From contig JAURXZ010000001.1 of NCBI GenBank assembly GCA_030654175.1, positions 124,001-188,000 on the forward strand: a DNA stretch of 64,000 bases, written 5' to 3'. This stretch comes from Bacteroidia bacterium. Lineage in GTDB: Bacteria; Bacteroidota; Bacteroidia; 2-12-FULL-35-15. The notes under the pieces were generated by a model. The model was not told the DNA's origin. It worked only from the letters and a program-made list of their open reading frames with translations, and ran no database searches. The stretch's first letter is position 1; each line of letters begins with the position of its first letter. The translations under genes were made by a program, and so were the position numbers. Below, in pieces: positions 33,812 to 40,972 of this stretch.

Positions 33812-34111
33812 GTGAAAAATTATATTCAACATTTAAATAAAGCTTTTGAAAACCGGATACGTTTGGGCATCATGTCTATATTGATGGTAAACGATTGGGT
33901 GGAATTTAGCTCCTTGAAAGAAATGCTGGATATTACTGATGGTAACTTAGCTTCTCATATTTCAGCATTGGAAAAAATTGAATACCTGGAAGTGAAAAAA
34001 CAATTTGTTGGCAAAAAGCCAAATACAACTTATTCGGTTACTAAATTGGGAAAGAAAGCATTCAATGAGCATTTGGATGCATTGGAACAATTAATAAAAA
34101 ACAGGGATTGA
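33812..34111 (+). CDS. Winged-helix transcriptional regulator
   Basis: 99 aa, GTG start at 33,812. It is a single wHTH domain: NRIRLGIMSILMVNDWVEFS, LKEMLDITDGNLASHISALE, KIEYLEVKKQFVGKKPNTTY, SVTKLGKKAFNEHLDALEQL. The recognition helix DGNLASHISAL and the wing with KKPNTTYSVT match the ArsR/PadR-like transcriptional regulator type widespread in Bacteroidota beside small membrane proteins. It likely controls its own operon. Confidence 0.85.
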   Translation: MKNYIQHLNKAFENRIRLGIMSILMVNDWVEFSSLKEMLDITDGNLASHISALEKIEYLEVKKQFVGKKPNTTYSVTKLGKKAFNEHLDALEQLIKNRD

Positions 34112-34163
34112 TATTTTTTTGCACCAACACTTTGAAACTCAAAGTACTTTTAATAAAAATATT

Positions 34164-34661
34164 ATGAAAAAATTAACAGAACAGCAATTAAGAAAAAGAA
34201 TTAAAAGTTGGATAATCTTATTCATCGTTTTTCTAATTATAAGCGGAATTACGGCATTCCCGATTGAAACGGAGCTTTCTATATTCATGGCTCATTCATC
34301 TTCCTTTCCTCCCTTTGTACAAAATTGGCTCAGCATAATTTACAATGCTGTAAAAGAAACGAACGCTGCATATCCTTATTTATCTTATGGAACAGATTGG
34401 TTAGCATTTGCACATATTGTTATTGCAACAGTATTCATTGGGCCTCTAAAAGATCCTGTTCGTAATATTTGGGTAATACAATTTGGAATGATCGCTTGTG
34501 TAATGATTTTTCCGCTGGCACTTATTGCCGGGCCAATAAGACATATCCCTTTTTATTGGCAACTGATCGATTGTTCATTTGGAGTACTTGGTATTATTCC
34601 ACTTTACATTACTTACAAGCTTATAAAACAATTAGAAAATACTCAAATCATAATTAAATAA
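34164..34661 (+). CDS. Small four-helix membrane protein
   Basis: 165 aa from ATG 34,164. Hydrophobic segments at about residues 14-32 (SWIILFIVFLIISGITAF), 75-95, 103-122 (FGMIACVMIFPLALIAGP) and 130-155, with the conserved-looking GPLKDPVRNIWVIQFG and GPIRHIPFYWQLIDCSFG. I recognise this as a Bacteroidota conserved membrane family without function. It is embedded in the wHTH/DUF4173-like cluster, starting 52 nt after the regulator and ending 7 nt before the next gene. Confidence 0.75.
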   Translation: MKKLTEQQLRKRIKSWIILFIVFLIISGITAFPIETELSIFMAHSSSFPPFVQNWLSIIYNAVKETNAAYPYLSYGTDWLAFAHIVIATVFIGPLKDPVRNIWVIQFGMIACVMIFPLALIAGPIRHIPFYWQLIDCSFGVLGIIPLYITYKLIKQLENTQIIIK

Positions 34662-34668
34662 AACGAAC

Positions 34669-37197
34669 ATGAAAAAGAACGACTGGATTTTAATCGCATC
34701 GGTGGCTGGATACAGTTACCTGTTTTACCAACAAAATTTAGGAATTAATTTTTTGGTATTTACAATTTCTCTTATTGTTTTACTTTTTTTTCGAAATGTA
34801 AAAGTGTATCAGAGTAAAAGCTGGATCGTTGCTGCAATAGGAAGTTTATTGAGCGCTTTTTGCATCGCCTATTATGGAAACGGTTTATCATTTATAGCAA
34901 ATATAATTTCGTTATGTGTGCTCTCCGCATTCAGTATTGATCCTAAAACATCAATTCTTACTTCTTTCTTTTTCTCTTTGTATTCGATTGGCGCCTCGTA
35001 TATTTTTATGATATTGGATACAATTGAGCGCGGGCAGAAGAAAAAAATAACAACTGAAAGTAAACCGATCTCCGTAAAGCTCATGCTTTATATAGTGCCA
35101 CTTTTAATAGCCATCATATTCTTTTTCATGTATAAGGCATCCAACCCTTTATTTGATAATCTAACAAAAAAAATAAATCTTGATTTCATTTCTGCCGGTT
35201 GGATATTTTTCACTCTTGGTGGTTTTTGTTTAATGTATGGTTTCTTTTACCATAAAAGCATTCAAGTAATTGCCAATAAAGACCAACAGGCTTCTAATAT
35301 GCTTTCTATTGAAAGCACTGGAGGAAATAGCTTTTTTAGCAATTTTTTAAGTTTGGACAATGAAAAATTATCAGGTATAATTTTATTGCTGTTGCTCAAT
35401 ATCTTGCTGCTCACTGTAAATATTCTGGATGTGAATTTTTTATGGTTTGATGGTACATTGCCTAAAGATCTGAGCTATTCAGCATTCGTTCACCAGGGAA
35501 CAGGAGCGCTGATCACCTCCATCATTATTGCCATTCTTATCATCCTTTATTATTTCCGTGGTGGCTTGAATTTTTACAAAGGAAATAGATCACTGAAACT
35601 TTTGGCCGGTTTATGGATCATACAAAATGCCTTTATGATCATTTCAACGGCTTACCGAAATAATCTATACATCAATGAATACAGCTTAACGTATAAACGG
35701 ATCGGTGTATACATATGGTTATTGCTTGTCCTGATCGGGTTGATGACCACCTTTATGAAAATTTTAAAAGCAAAAAGTAATTGGTATTTGTTCCGTACAA
35801 ATGGCTGGCTGTTTTATTGTGTATTACTTTTTAGTTGTTTTATTAATTGGGACGTGATCGTTACAAATTTTAATATTAACAGGGCCGAACAAAAACATAA
35901 ACCATTGGACGCATCTTATTTAGTTTCCCTTTCGGAAAGAAATATTCCGCAATTACTGGCCCTAAATGATTCAATAAAAAATCAGGTAAGTAATGATGAT
36001 GTGTACGATACACGAAGCGATTCCTATAATTATAATTATGTAGAAATAAATTACAAACCTGCATTGAATTATAAGCTATACCGCTTCCTTGACAAAATGG
36101 ATAAAATGGAATGGCAGTCGATCTGTTTTGAAAAAAAACGTTTATACCGTGAATTGTCCTTAATGAAACAAAATATTAAAGAAATGGACTTGCAGAATTA
36201 TTACCTGCAAACATTAAAACCCCTTGCAATGCTTACTGATCTTCAATCGCTTTATTTTTCAAATAATAATTTGAATGATCTGCGTGAATTAAAAATGTTT
36301 TCGAATTTGGAAAATTTGTATTTGAATTCAAACCGATTTGATTCTATCGATTATTTCCCTAAAATGAATAGTCTTAAAATTCTCTCCTTATCATCCAATA
36401 ATATCAAAAGTATTTCTCCACTAAAGAATGCACCAAATCTTTCTTCACTTGATTTGTCGGATAATAAACAGCTTGATTTTACAACACTTCCAGCTTTGAA
36501 AAAAGTTGAATCACTTAGTTTGAATTATAACACTATCAATGATTATTCGCCTCTTCTGAGATTACCAAATTTGATTGAATTAAATCTTTCCGGATCATTG
36601 GTATCAAAACAATTTAAATTGCCTGCGCTTCCGAAATTAGTGAGGTTAAATCTTCAATATAATCAAATATCTATAGGTGATACTTCTTTATTTGAGGACT
36701 TGAGTTCTTTTGTTAACCTTGAGTTTATTGACCTTTCAGATAATCAATTAGAGAATATATATCCAATAACAACGTATTTTAGTTTCAAAAACAGGACCGC
36801 TGAAGAAAAGAAAAATGGTCCGGTATTTAAAGCGTTAAAGTCATTGAATATTTCACGAAATCGTCTCCAAACGCTTTATCCCCTTATGGTTTATAACGAT
36901 CTGGAGGAACTATATGTTAGTGATAATCAGCTGAAAGAAACAAGTACATTGGCTTCGCTTGTCAACCTCAAAACGCTTTCAATAGATAATTGTGGTTTAA
37001 ATAATATTGATTTTATAAAAAAGCTTGTAAGCCTACAGGCCTTATATATATCAAACAATAACATCACAGATTACACTCCCTTGTATGAATTAAAGGGTTT
37101 AAAACAATTATCTGTTGGAACGGTCAGTAAAAAGGTTCTTGAAAAATTGAAAAAAGAATTACCGAATACCAGTATCAGTGCAACAGTCATTAAATAA
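34669..37197 (+). CDS. DUF4153/DUF4173-like membrane protein with a C-terminal leucine-rich-repeat domain
   Basis: 842 aa. Residues 1-395 contain about twelve membrane helices. The segments YSLTYKRIGVYIWLLLVLIG and SYSAFVHQGTGALI are typical of DUF4153/DUF4173 proteins. Residues about 400-510 are a soluble linker (NFNINRAEQKHKPLDASYL). From ~513 to the C-terminus are about twelve 21-24-residue leucine-rich repeats (LQSLYFSNNNLNDLRELKMF; LSSLDLSDNKQLDFTTLP; LKSLNISRNRLQTLYPLM). LRR arrays usually bind proteins, so the protein may sense or tether a partner. It is the fourth gene of the regulator cluster. Confidence 0.88.
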   Translation: MKKNDWILIASVAGYSYLFYQQNLGINFLVFTISLIVLLFFRNVKVYQSKSWIVAAIGSLLSAFCIAYYGNGLSFIANIISLCVLSAFSIDPKTSILTSFFFSLYSIGASYIFMILDTIERGQKKKITTESKPISVKLMLYIVPLLIAIIFFFMYKASNPLFDNLTKKINLDFISAGWIFFTLGGFCLMYGFFYHKSIQVIANKDQQASNMLSIESTGGNSFFSNFLSLDNEKLSGIILLLLLNILLLTVNILDVNFLWFDGTLPKDLSYSAFVHQGTGALITSIIIAILIILYYFRGGLNFYKGNRSLKLLAGLWIIQNAFMIISTAYRNNLYINEYSLTYKRIGVYIWLLLVLIGLMTTFMKILKAKSNWYLFRTNGWLFYCVLLFSCFINWDVIVTNFNINRAEQKHKPLDASYLVSLSERNIPQLLALNDSIKNQVSNDDVYDTRSDSYNYNYVEINYKPALNYKLYRFLDKMDKMEWQSICFEKKRLYRELSLMKQNIKEMDLQNYYLQTLKPLAMLTDLQSLYFSNNNLNDLRELKMFSNLENLYLNSNRFDSIDYFPKMNSLKILSLSSNNIKSISPLKNAPNLSSLDLSDNKQLDFTTLPALKKVESLSLNYNTINDYSPLLRLPNLIELNLSGSLVSKQFKLPALPKLVRLNLQYNQISIGDTSLFEDLSSFVNLEFIDLSDNQLENIYPITTYFSFKNRTAEEKKNGPVFKALKSLNISRNRLQTLYPLMVYNDLEELYVSDNQLKETSTLASLVNLKTLSIDNCGLNNIDFIKKLVSLQALYISNNNITDYTPLYELKGLKQLSVGTVSKKVLEKLKKELPNTSISATVIK

Positions 37198-37207
37198 TTT
37201 TCACAAA

Positions 37208-37238
37208 GACCTGTCAGGTTTTTAAAACCTGACAGGTC
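37208..37238. terminator. Palindromic terminator-like repeat
   Basis: Two 15-nt arms, GACCTGTCAGGTTTT (37,208-37,222) and AAAACCTGACAGGTC (37,224-37,238), 10 nt after the LRR gene's stop. This exact kind of palindrome is familiar as a dispersed repeat in Bacteroidota. A likely transcription stop for the cluster. Confidence 0.75.
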
Positions 37239-37286
37239 TAAAGCCACTACAAACGATAGGAGTGGAGGCTCTGAAAAATTTTAAAT

Positions 37287-38018
37287 ATGAAACCAATCAC
37301 CAAAACAATTTTATACCTGACCATATTCAGCATAGCGATGGGCTATTTGGAATCATCAGTGGTTGTTTATTTAAGAAAGATCTATTATCCCGATGGATTT
37401 AAATTTCCACTAATACCTGTTTCGCCTGATATTGCTATTACTGAGTTTTTGAGGGAAGTAGCAACTATCATTATGCTTATTGGTGCTGGAATAATGGCCG
37501 GAAAAAATACTGTACAACGATTTGCGTTTTTTATATACAGTTTCGCCATTTGGGATATTTTTTATTATGTTTTTTTAAAGATACTTCTCAATTGGCCTGA
37601 ATCATTATTTACATGGGATATATTATTTCTAATTCCTTTCCCTTGGGTTGGGCCTGTAATTGCGCCATGTATTGTTTCACTCACCATGATTTTTCTTACC
37701 CTGATCATTGTTTACCACCAGGAAAAAGACAAACATGTTCACATCAGTTTTATAAACTGGATGTTCCTGATTTTAGGAAGCATTACTGTGATCTCTTCTT
37801 TTGTGTGGGATTATATTATGTATTTATCTGTGAATGGAACCGGTAAAGTCGTTTGGACACTATCAAGCAATACCAATCTGTTTGAAGAAGTTAGCAATTA
37901 TATTCCGCAACAGTTTAACTGGTGGCTATTCGGAATAGGCGAAGGATTTATTTTGATCGCGATCCTTCTAATTTTAAAACGGTTAAAGAACCGTCAAAAA
38001 CCCAAAACTATCAACTAA
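37287..38018 (+). CDS. Conserved Bacteroidota membrane protein
   Basis: 243 aa with about six membrane helices. It starts with LYLTIFSIAMGYLESSVVVY and continues LRKIYYPDGFKFPLI, a motif combination I know from unassigned Bacteroidota membrane proteins. No enzymatic residues evident. Its 3' end (..KTIN stop) merges with the heptanucleotide array that follows. It lies in the same direction as the DUF1361 gene 101 bp downstream. Confidence 0.75.
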   Translation: MKPITKTILYLTIFSIAMGYLESSVVVYLRKIYYPDGFKFPLIPVSPDIAITEFLREVATIIMLIGAGIMAGKNTVQRFAFFIYSFAIWDIFYYVFLKILLNWPESLFTWDILFLIPFPWVGPVIAPCIVSLTMIFLTLIIVYHQEKDKHVHISFINWMFLILGSITVISSFVWDYIMYLSVNGTGKVVWTLSSNTNLFEEVSNYIPQQFNWWLFGIGEGFILIAILLILKRLKNRQKPKTIN

Positions 38019-38111
38019 TAACTAATAACTAATAACTAATAACTAATAACTAATAACTAATAACTATCAACTATCAACTATCAACTATCAACCGTCAACT
38101 ATCAACTAATA
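38007..38111. repeat. Heptanucleotide tandem array (15 units)
   Basis: Fifteen consecutive 7-nt units: eight ACTAATA, six ACTATCA and one ACCGTCA, arranged as ACTATCA, seven ACTAATA, four ACTATCA, ACCGTCA, ACTATCA, ACTAATA. It overlaps the last four codons of the preceding gene and ends 8 nt before the ATG of the next. Seven is not a multiple of three, so copy-number change would alter gene spacing but not a frame. Slippage-prone. Confidence 0.95.
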
Positions 38112-38119
38112 AAAAACAA

Positions 38120-38773
38120 ATGAACAATAAACTAATTAAAATAATGGCAGTATCTTCTGCAATGAGTTTAATACTTTTATACTCCAGAATGGCATGGACA
38201 GGGAACTTCTATTATGCCTCGCTGATCTGGAATCTATTTCTTGCCTGGATTCCTTTTATATGTGCTTTAATTCTGACAGAAATCAGCAAACAATCTAATT
38301 CACGAATGCAGCTAAATTGTTGGTTTTGTTTATGGTTACTTTTCTTTCCTAATTCGCCTTATATTATTACAGACCTCTTTCATCTGCGATGGCGGGAAGG
38401 TATCCCACTTTGGTTTGATCTGATTTTAATACTTTCATTTGCATGGAATGGTTTACTATTAGGTTTCGCGTCACTGTTTGAAATTCAACGGTTTTTAAAA
38501 AAACGTTTTTCCCTTAATTATGTAAATGCCTTTATAACCGGGTTAATGATCTTATGCAGTTTTGGAATATATTTGGGCAGATACCCGCGCTGGAACAGTT
38601 GGGATATTATTACCAATCCGATCAATTTGTTTTCTGATATTTTAAATCTGTTGATACATCCTTTGAACAATCCAAGAATGATAGGTGTTACATTAATTTT
38701 TTCTATATTTTTGTTAGTGAGTTATTGGACATTATTTTCATTGATAAATCATAATAAACATGAGCAACAATAA
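38120..38773 (+). CDS. DUF1361 family membrane protein
   Basis: 217 aa, six to seven membrane helices. Signature [55 protein letters not shown] and a C-terminal pair of hydrophobic segments identify DUF1361. Function unknown. The family is widespread in Bacteroidota and Firmicutes. The last 14 nt overlap the start of the diacylglycerol kinase gene, so translation is probably coupled. Confidence 0.85.
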   Translation: MNNKLIKIMAVSSAMSLILLYSRMAWTGNFYYASLIWNLFLAWIPFICALILTEISKQSNSRMQLNCWFCLWLLFFPNSPYIITDLFHLRWREGIPLWFDLILILSFAWNGLLLGFASLFEIQRFLKKRFSLNYVNAFITGLMILCSFGIYLGRYPRWNSWDIITNPINLFSDILNLLIHPLNNPRMIGVTLIFSIFLLVSYWTLFSLINHNKHEQQ

Positions 38774-39131
38774 ATCGTTTTCAATTTCCAACAGAATAAA
38801 AAGTTTTGGTTTTGCAATTGAGGGCATTATCACATTTTTTAAAACTCAACACAATGCCTGGATCCATGCTTTTGCAACTGTTATTGTTGTTGTTTTAGGA
38901 TTTGCTTTAAACGTAAATAATACGGAATGGTGTTTTTTGATTACTGCAATTGCATTGGTATTCATTTCTGAAATGTTGAATACGGCCATTGAATTTTTAA
39001 CAGATATTGTTTCTCCTCATTATGATCCAAAGGCAAAAAAAGTGAAGGATGTAGCTGCTGGAGCTGTTCTGATTTCCGCAATTGCAGCGGTTGTGATAGG
39101 CGTAATTATTTTTTTGCCTAAGATTTTGTAA
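38760..39131 (+). CDS. dgkA: Diacylglycerol/undecaprenol kinase, DgkA family
   Basis: 123 aa with three membrane helices. [34 protein letters not shown] and the N-terminal [20 protein letters not shown] fit the DgkA fold, including the Glu-Asn-Thr-Ala-Ile-Glu catalytic site and the K-D-x-A-A-G-A-V helix. It phosphorylates diacylglycerol or undecaprenol with ATP at the inner membrane, recycling lipid carriers. The start overlaps the DUF1361 stop by 14 nt. Confidence 0.92.
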   Translation: MSNNKSFSISNRIKSFGFAIEGIITFFKTQHNAWIHAFATVIVVVLGFALNVNNTEWCFLITAIALVFISEMLNTAIEFLTDIVSPHYDPKAKKVKDVAAGAVLISAIAAVVIGVIIFLPKIL

Positions 39132-39215
39132 AAGAGAAGTAACGCTTATATTTATTTGGTGAATAAAAAATTACCGAACCATTATGTTAAGTTAAATTAT
39201 TCTAATTTAGAGCGC

Positions 39216-39243
39216 GTCATTCCGACCGAAGTGGAGGAATCTT
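39216..39243. repeat. Short palindromic spacer repeat (ATTCC...GGAAT)
   Basis: ATTCCGACCGAAGTGGAGGAAT lies within GCGTCATTCC...GAATCTTTTT. Similar CATTCCGA...GGAATC strings are a dispersed class in Bacteroidota. It is in the 178-bp spacer after dgkA, with nothing else of note there. Confidence 0.4.
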
Positions 39244-39309
39244 TTTCATCATACAAAAAGATGTCTATGCAAACTGGGACATAATTTTGCCTTATTTACT
39301 AACCTGATT

Positions 39310-40341
39310 CTAATTTTTATCGATCAGTAGATCTAAACTTACCCGCATAATTTCACCCATATTTTTACATTTTAAAAATTGTGGATGGGCGTAATGTTTT
39401 GCCAATTCTTTTTTAAGATTATCTTCTTTTACAGGTATAGAGAGTGTGTCATTGCTCATTGCATCCAGCAACAGGTTGGTCCTGTTTCTGGAGCGTTTAA
39501 TGCGCTTAGCAATAAGGGTTCTTTCTTCCTGTTGATATTGCTGCATCGTTTCTTCATTTAGCTGCTTTATGCAAAGATCAACAAAATGTTTATTTTCCTT
39601 AAAGTACTGAGGTAAATACACTGTTTTTTTGCCCTCGTAACATTGCTGATCAAAATCAATTGCTCGAAAACGATATTGAACATCATCAAAATCAGCTGTT
39701 ACATCAATAACAAAATTATAGGCCCTCATATCACCCAATAAACGTACAAAGCAGCGCTCGTTAAACTTGACAAATTCCTTTGCCATCCTTACTTCATTTA
39801 CTTCTATCCATTTGTATTCCGGTTTCATGAACATATCTCCCGGTATACCTACAATATGTTCCTCAACAAGCGTATCCTGATCAACCAAAAAATTAATGCG
39901 GTTTGGTGATAAAAGATCTTCGAACTCCAAACCATATACGCGTGAAGCGTCAGCGATCTTTACATAATAATAATCATGATTATCGTTATATTGATTTACA
40001 ATGCAAATACGAAAAGGTTTAGAATTTCCAAATGCACAAAAATCAACCCTGTCAACCAAAAGGTGTTCCATCAATGATTCGTTACCATCAAATTTCATCA
40101 TGGCATACATTTTCACTAATCGATGGTGAATATCCTCCATTTCGGAAGGTTGAAACATTACAGTTTGCCAAAGAGTATCCTTACCATGTTTATCTTTTTG
40201 TGGTATGCTAAAAAAATAACGTAATAATTCACTATAAGTAAATGGAATTTTTACCAGGCGGCTATAGTTAAATAAGTATTCCTTCAAAGATTCATTAATC
40301 GGGTAAAATGGTTTCTTTTTAGAAATGATATTCATATCCAT
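39310..40341 (-). CDS. Conserved Bacteroidota protein of unknown function
   Basis: About 343 aa (start 40,341, MDMNIISKKKPFYPINES; the longer frame to 40,425 encodes a non-conserved-looking hydrophobic leader). Soluble, mixed alpha/beta, with segments such as VDFCAFGNSKPFRICIVNQ, VRLLGDMRAYNFVIDV and FRAIDFDQQCYEGKK that resemble a kinase-like or nucleotide-handling fold; no family assigned. It is isolated between the DgkA operon and the transposase unit. Confidence 0.75.
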   Translation of the reverse strand: MDMNIISKKKPFYPINESLKEYLFNYSRLVKIPFTYSELLRYFFSIPQKDKHGKDTLWQTVMFQPSEMEDIHHRLVKMYAMMKFDGNESLMEHLLVDRVDFCAFGNSKPFRICIVNQYNDNHDYYYVKIADASRVYGLEFEDLLSPNRINFLVDQDTLVEEHIVGIPGDMFMKPEYKWIEVNEVRMAKEFVKFNERCFVRLLGDMRAYNFVIDVTADFDDVQYRFRAIDFDQQCYEGKKTVYLPQYFKENKHFVDLCIKQLNEETMQQYQQEERTLIAKRIKRSRNRTNLLLDAMSNDTLSIPVKEDNLKKELAKHYAHPQFLKCKNMGEIMRVSLDLLIDKN

Positions 40342-40399
40342 GACTAATAATTTAATTGCAAAGGTTATAATATAATTGAATTTGAAGATCCAGAAGTAA

Positions 40400-40956
40400 C
40401 TCCGCCATTTATGGCGGAGAACCACCTAATCAAGAAATTAGACAGGCTTTAGCCATGATTTTTAAAATTATACTTACTAATGAACTCTTCATATTCCTGC
40501 GTAAATGTCACTTTTTTATGATGCTCTTCTTGCCCATCAATGTAAGCTCTAACCTTATCTACTATTGACTCGCTAACAGATACTGCAAAATACTCATCAG
40601 CCCATTCAAATTTTGATGCAGTCAATTGTTGCTTATTAATCCAGAAAGCAGATTCTCCTTTTAAGAGTTGAAGTGTTTTAGCGATACTCGTGTCTGCATT
40701 TAAACCGAACAGGCAATGTAAATGTTCAGTATGTCCATCAAGCCTGTCAATATAAATTTGTTTTGTTTTTGCGTTTTCTTTTATGTGGGATATTAACTTT
40801 TCCCTGACCTCTTTTGTTAGAAAAGGATATCGGTTCTTAGTCCCCCAGACTGCATGAATCATTACTTTTACAAAAGACATTTTACTGTATTTTTTTTCAG
40901 GGCTAAAGCCTAATATCGTTTGAGTCCTGTTATTCTCTCCGCCTTAAAAGGCGGAG
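40400..40956 (-). mobile_element. IS200-like/RAYT transposase unit bounded by REP-like hairpins
   Basis: The transposase gene is flanked by mirror-image ends. On each side a GC-rich hairpin CTCCGCC...GGCGGAG (40,400-40,419 and 40,937-40,956) is followed, inwards and about 25 nt away, by the palindrome GGCTTTAGCC (40,445-40,454) or GGCTAAAGCC (40,901-40,910). The left one overlaps the gene's stop codon. Hairpin-bounded ends are expected for Y1 HUH transposases, which recognise single-stranded hairpins. The unit sits between a conserved protein gene and parC. Confidence 0.8.
40449..40880 (-). CDS. IS200-like (RAYT-type) HUH transposase
   Basis: 143 aa, one Y1-transposase domain. The HUH motif is H53-L54-H55 (DGHTEHLHCLFGL) and the catalytic tyrosine is Y113 (KVRAYIDGQEEHHKKV). 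The segments MIHAVWGTKNRYPFL and FEWADEYFAVSVSES are characteristic of the IS200/RAYT type in Bacteroidota. It cleaves and rejoins ssDNA at hairpins. Intact, so potentially active; single copy in view. Confidence 0.9.
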   Translation of the reverse strand: MSFVKVMIHAVWGTKNRYPFLTKEVREKLISHIKENAKTKQIYIDRLDGHTEHLHCLFGLNADTSIAKTLQLLKGESAFWINKQQLTASKFEWADEYFAVSVSESIVDKVRAYIDGQEEHHKKVTFTQEYEEFISKYNFKNHG

Positions 40957-40972
40957 TTAATGATGGCTATAG

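Noticed and set aside
34119-34163. Upstream Met of the small membrane protein at 34,164
   Set aside because: The extra 15 residues (MHQHFETQSTFNKNI) are polar and start 7 nt after the previous stop; the ATG at 34,164 directly precedes a typical membrane-protein start.
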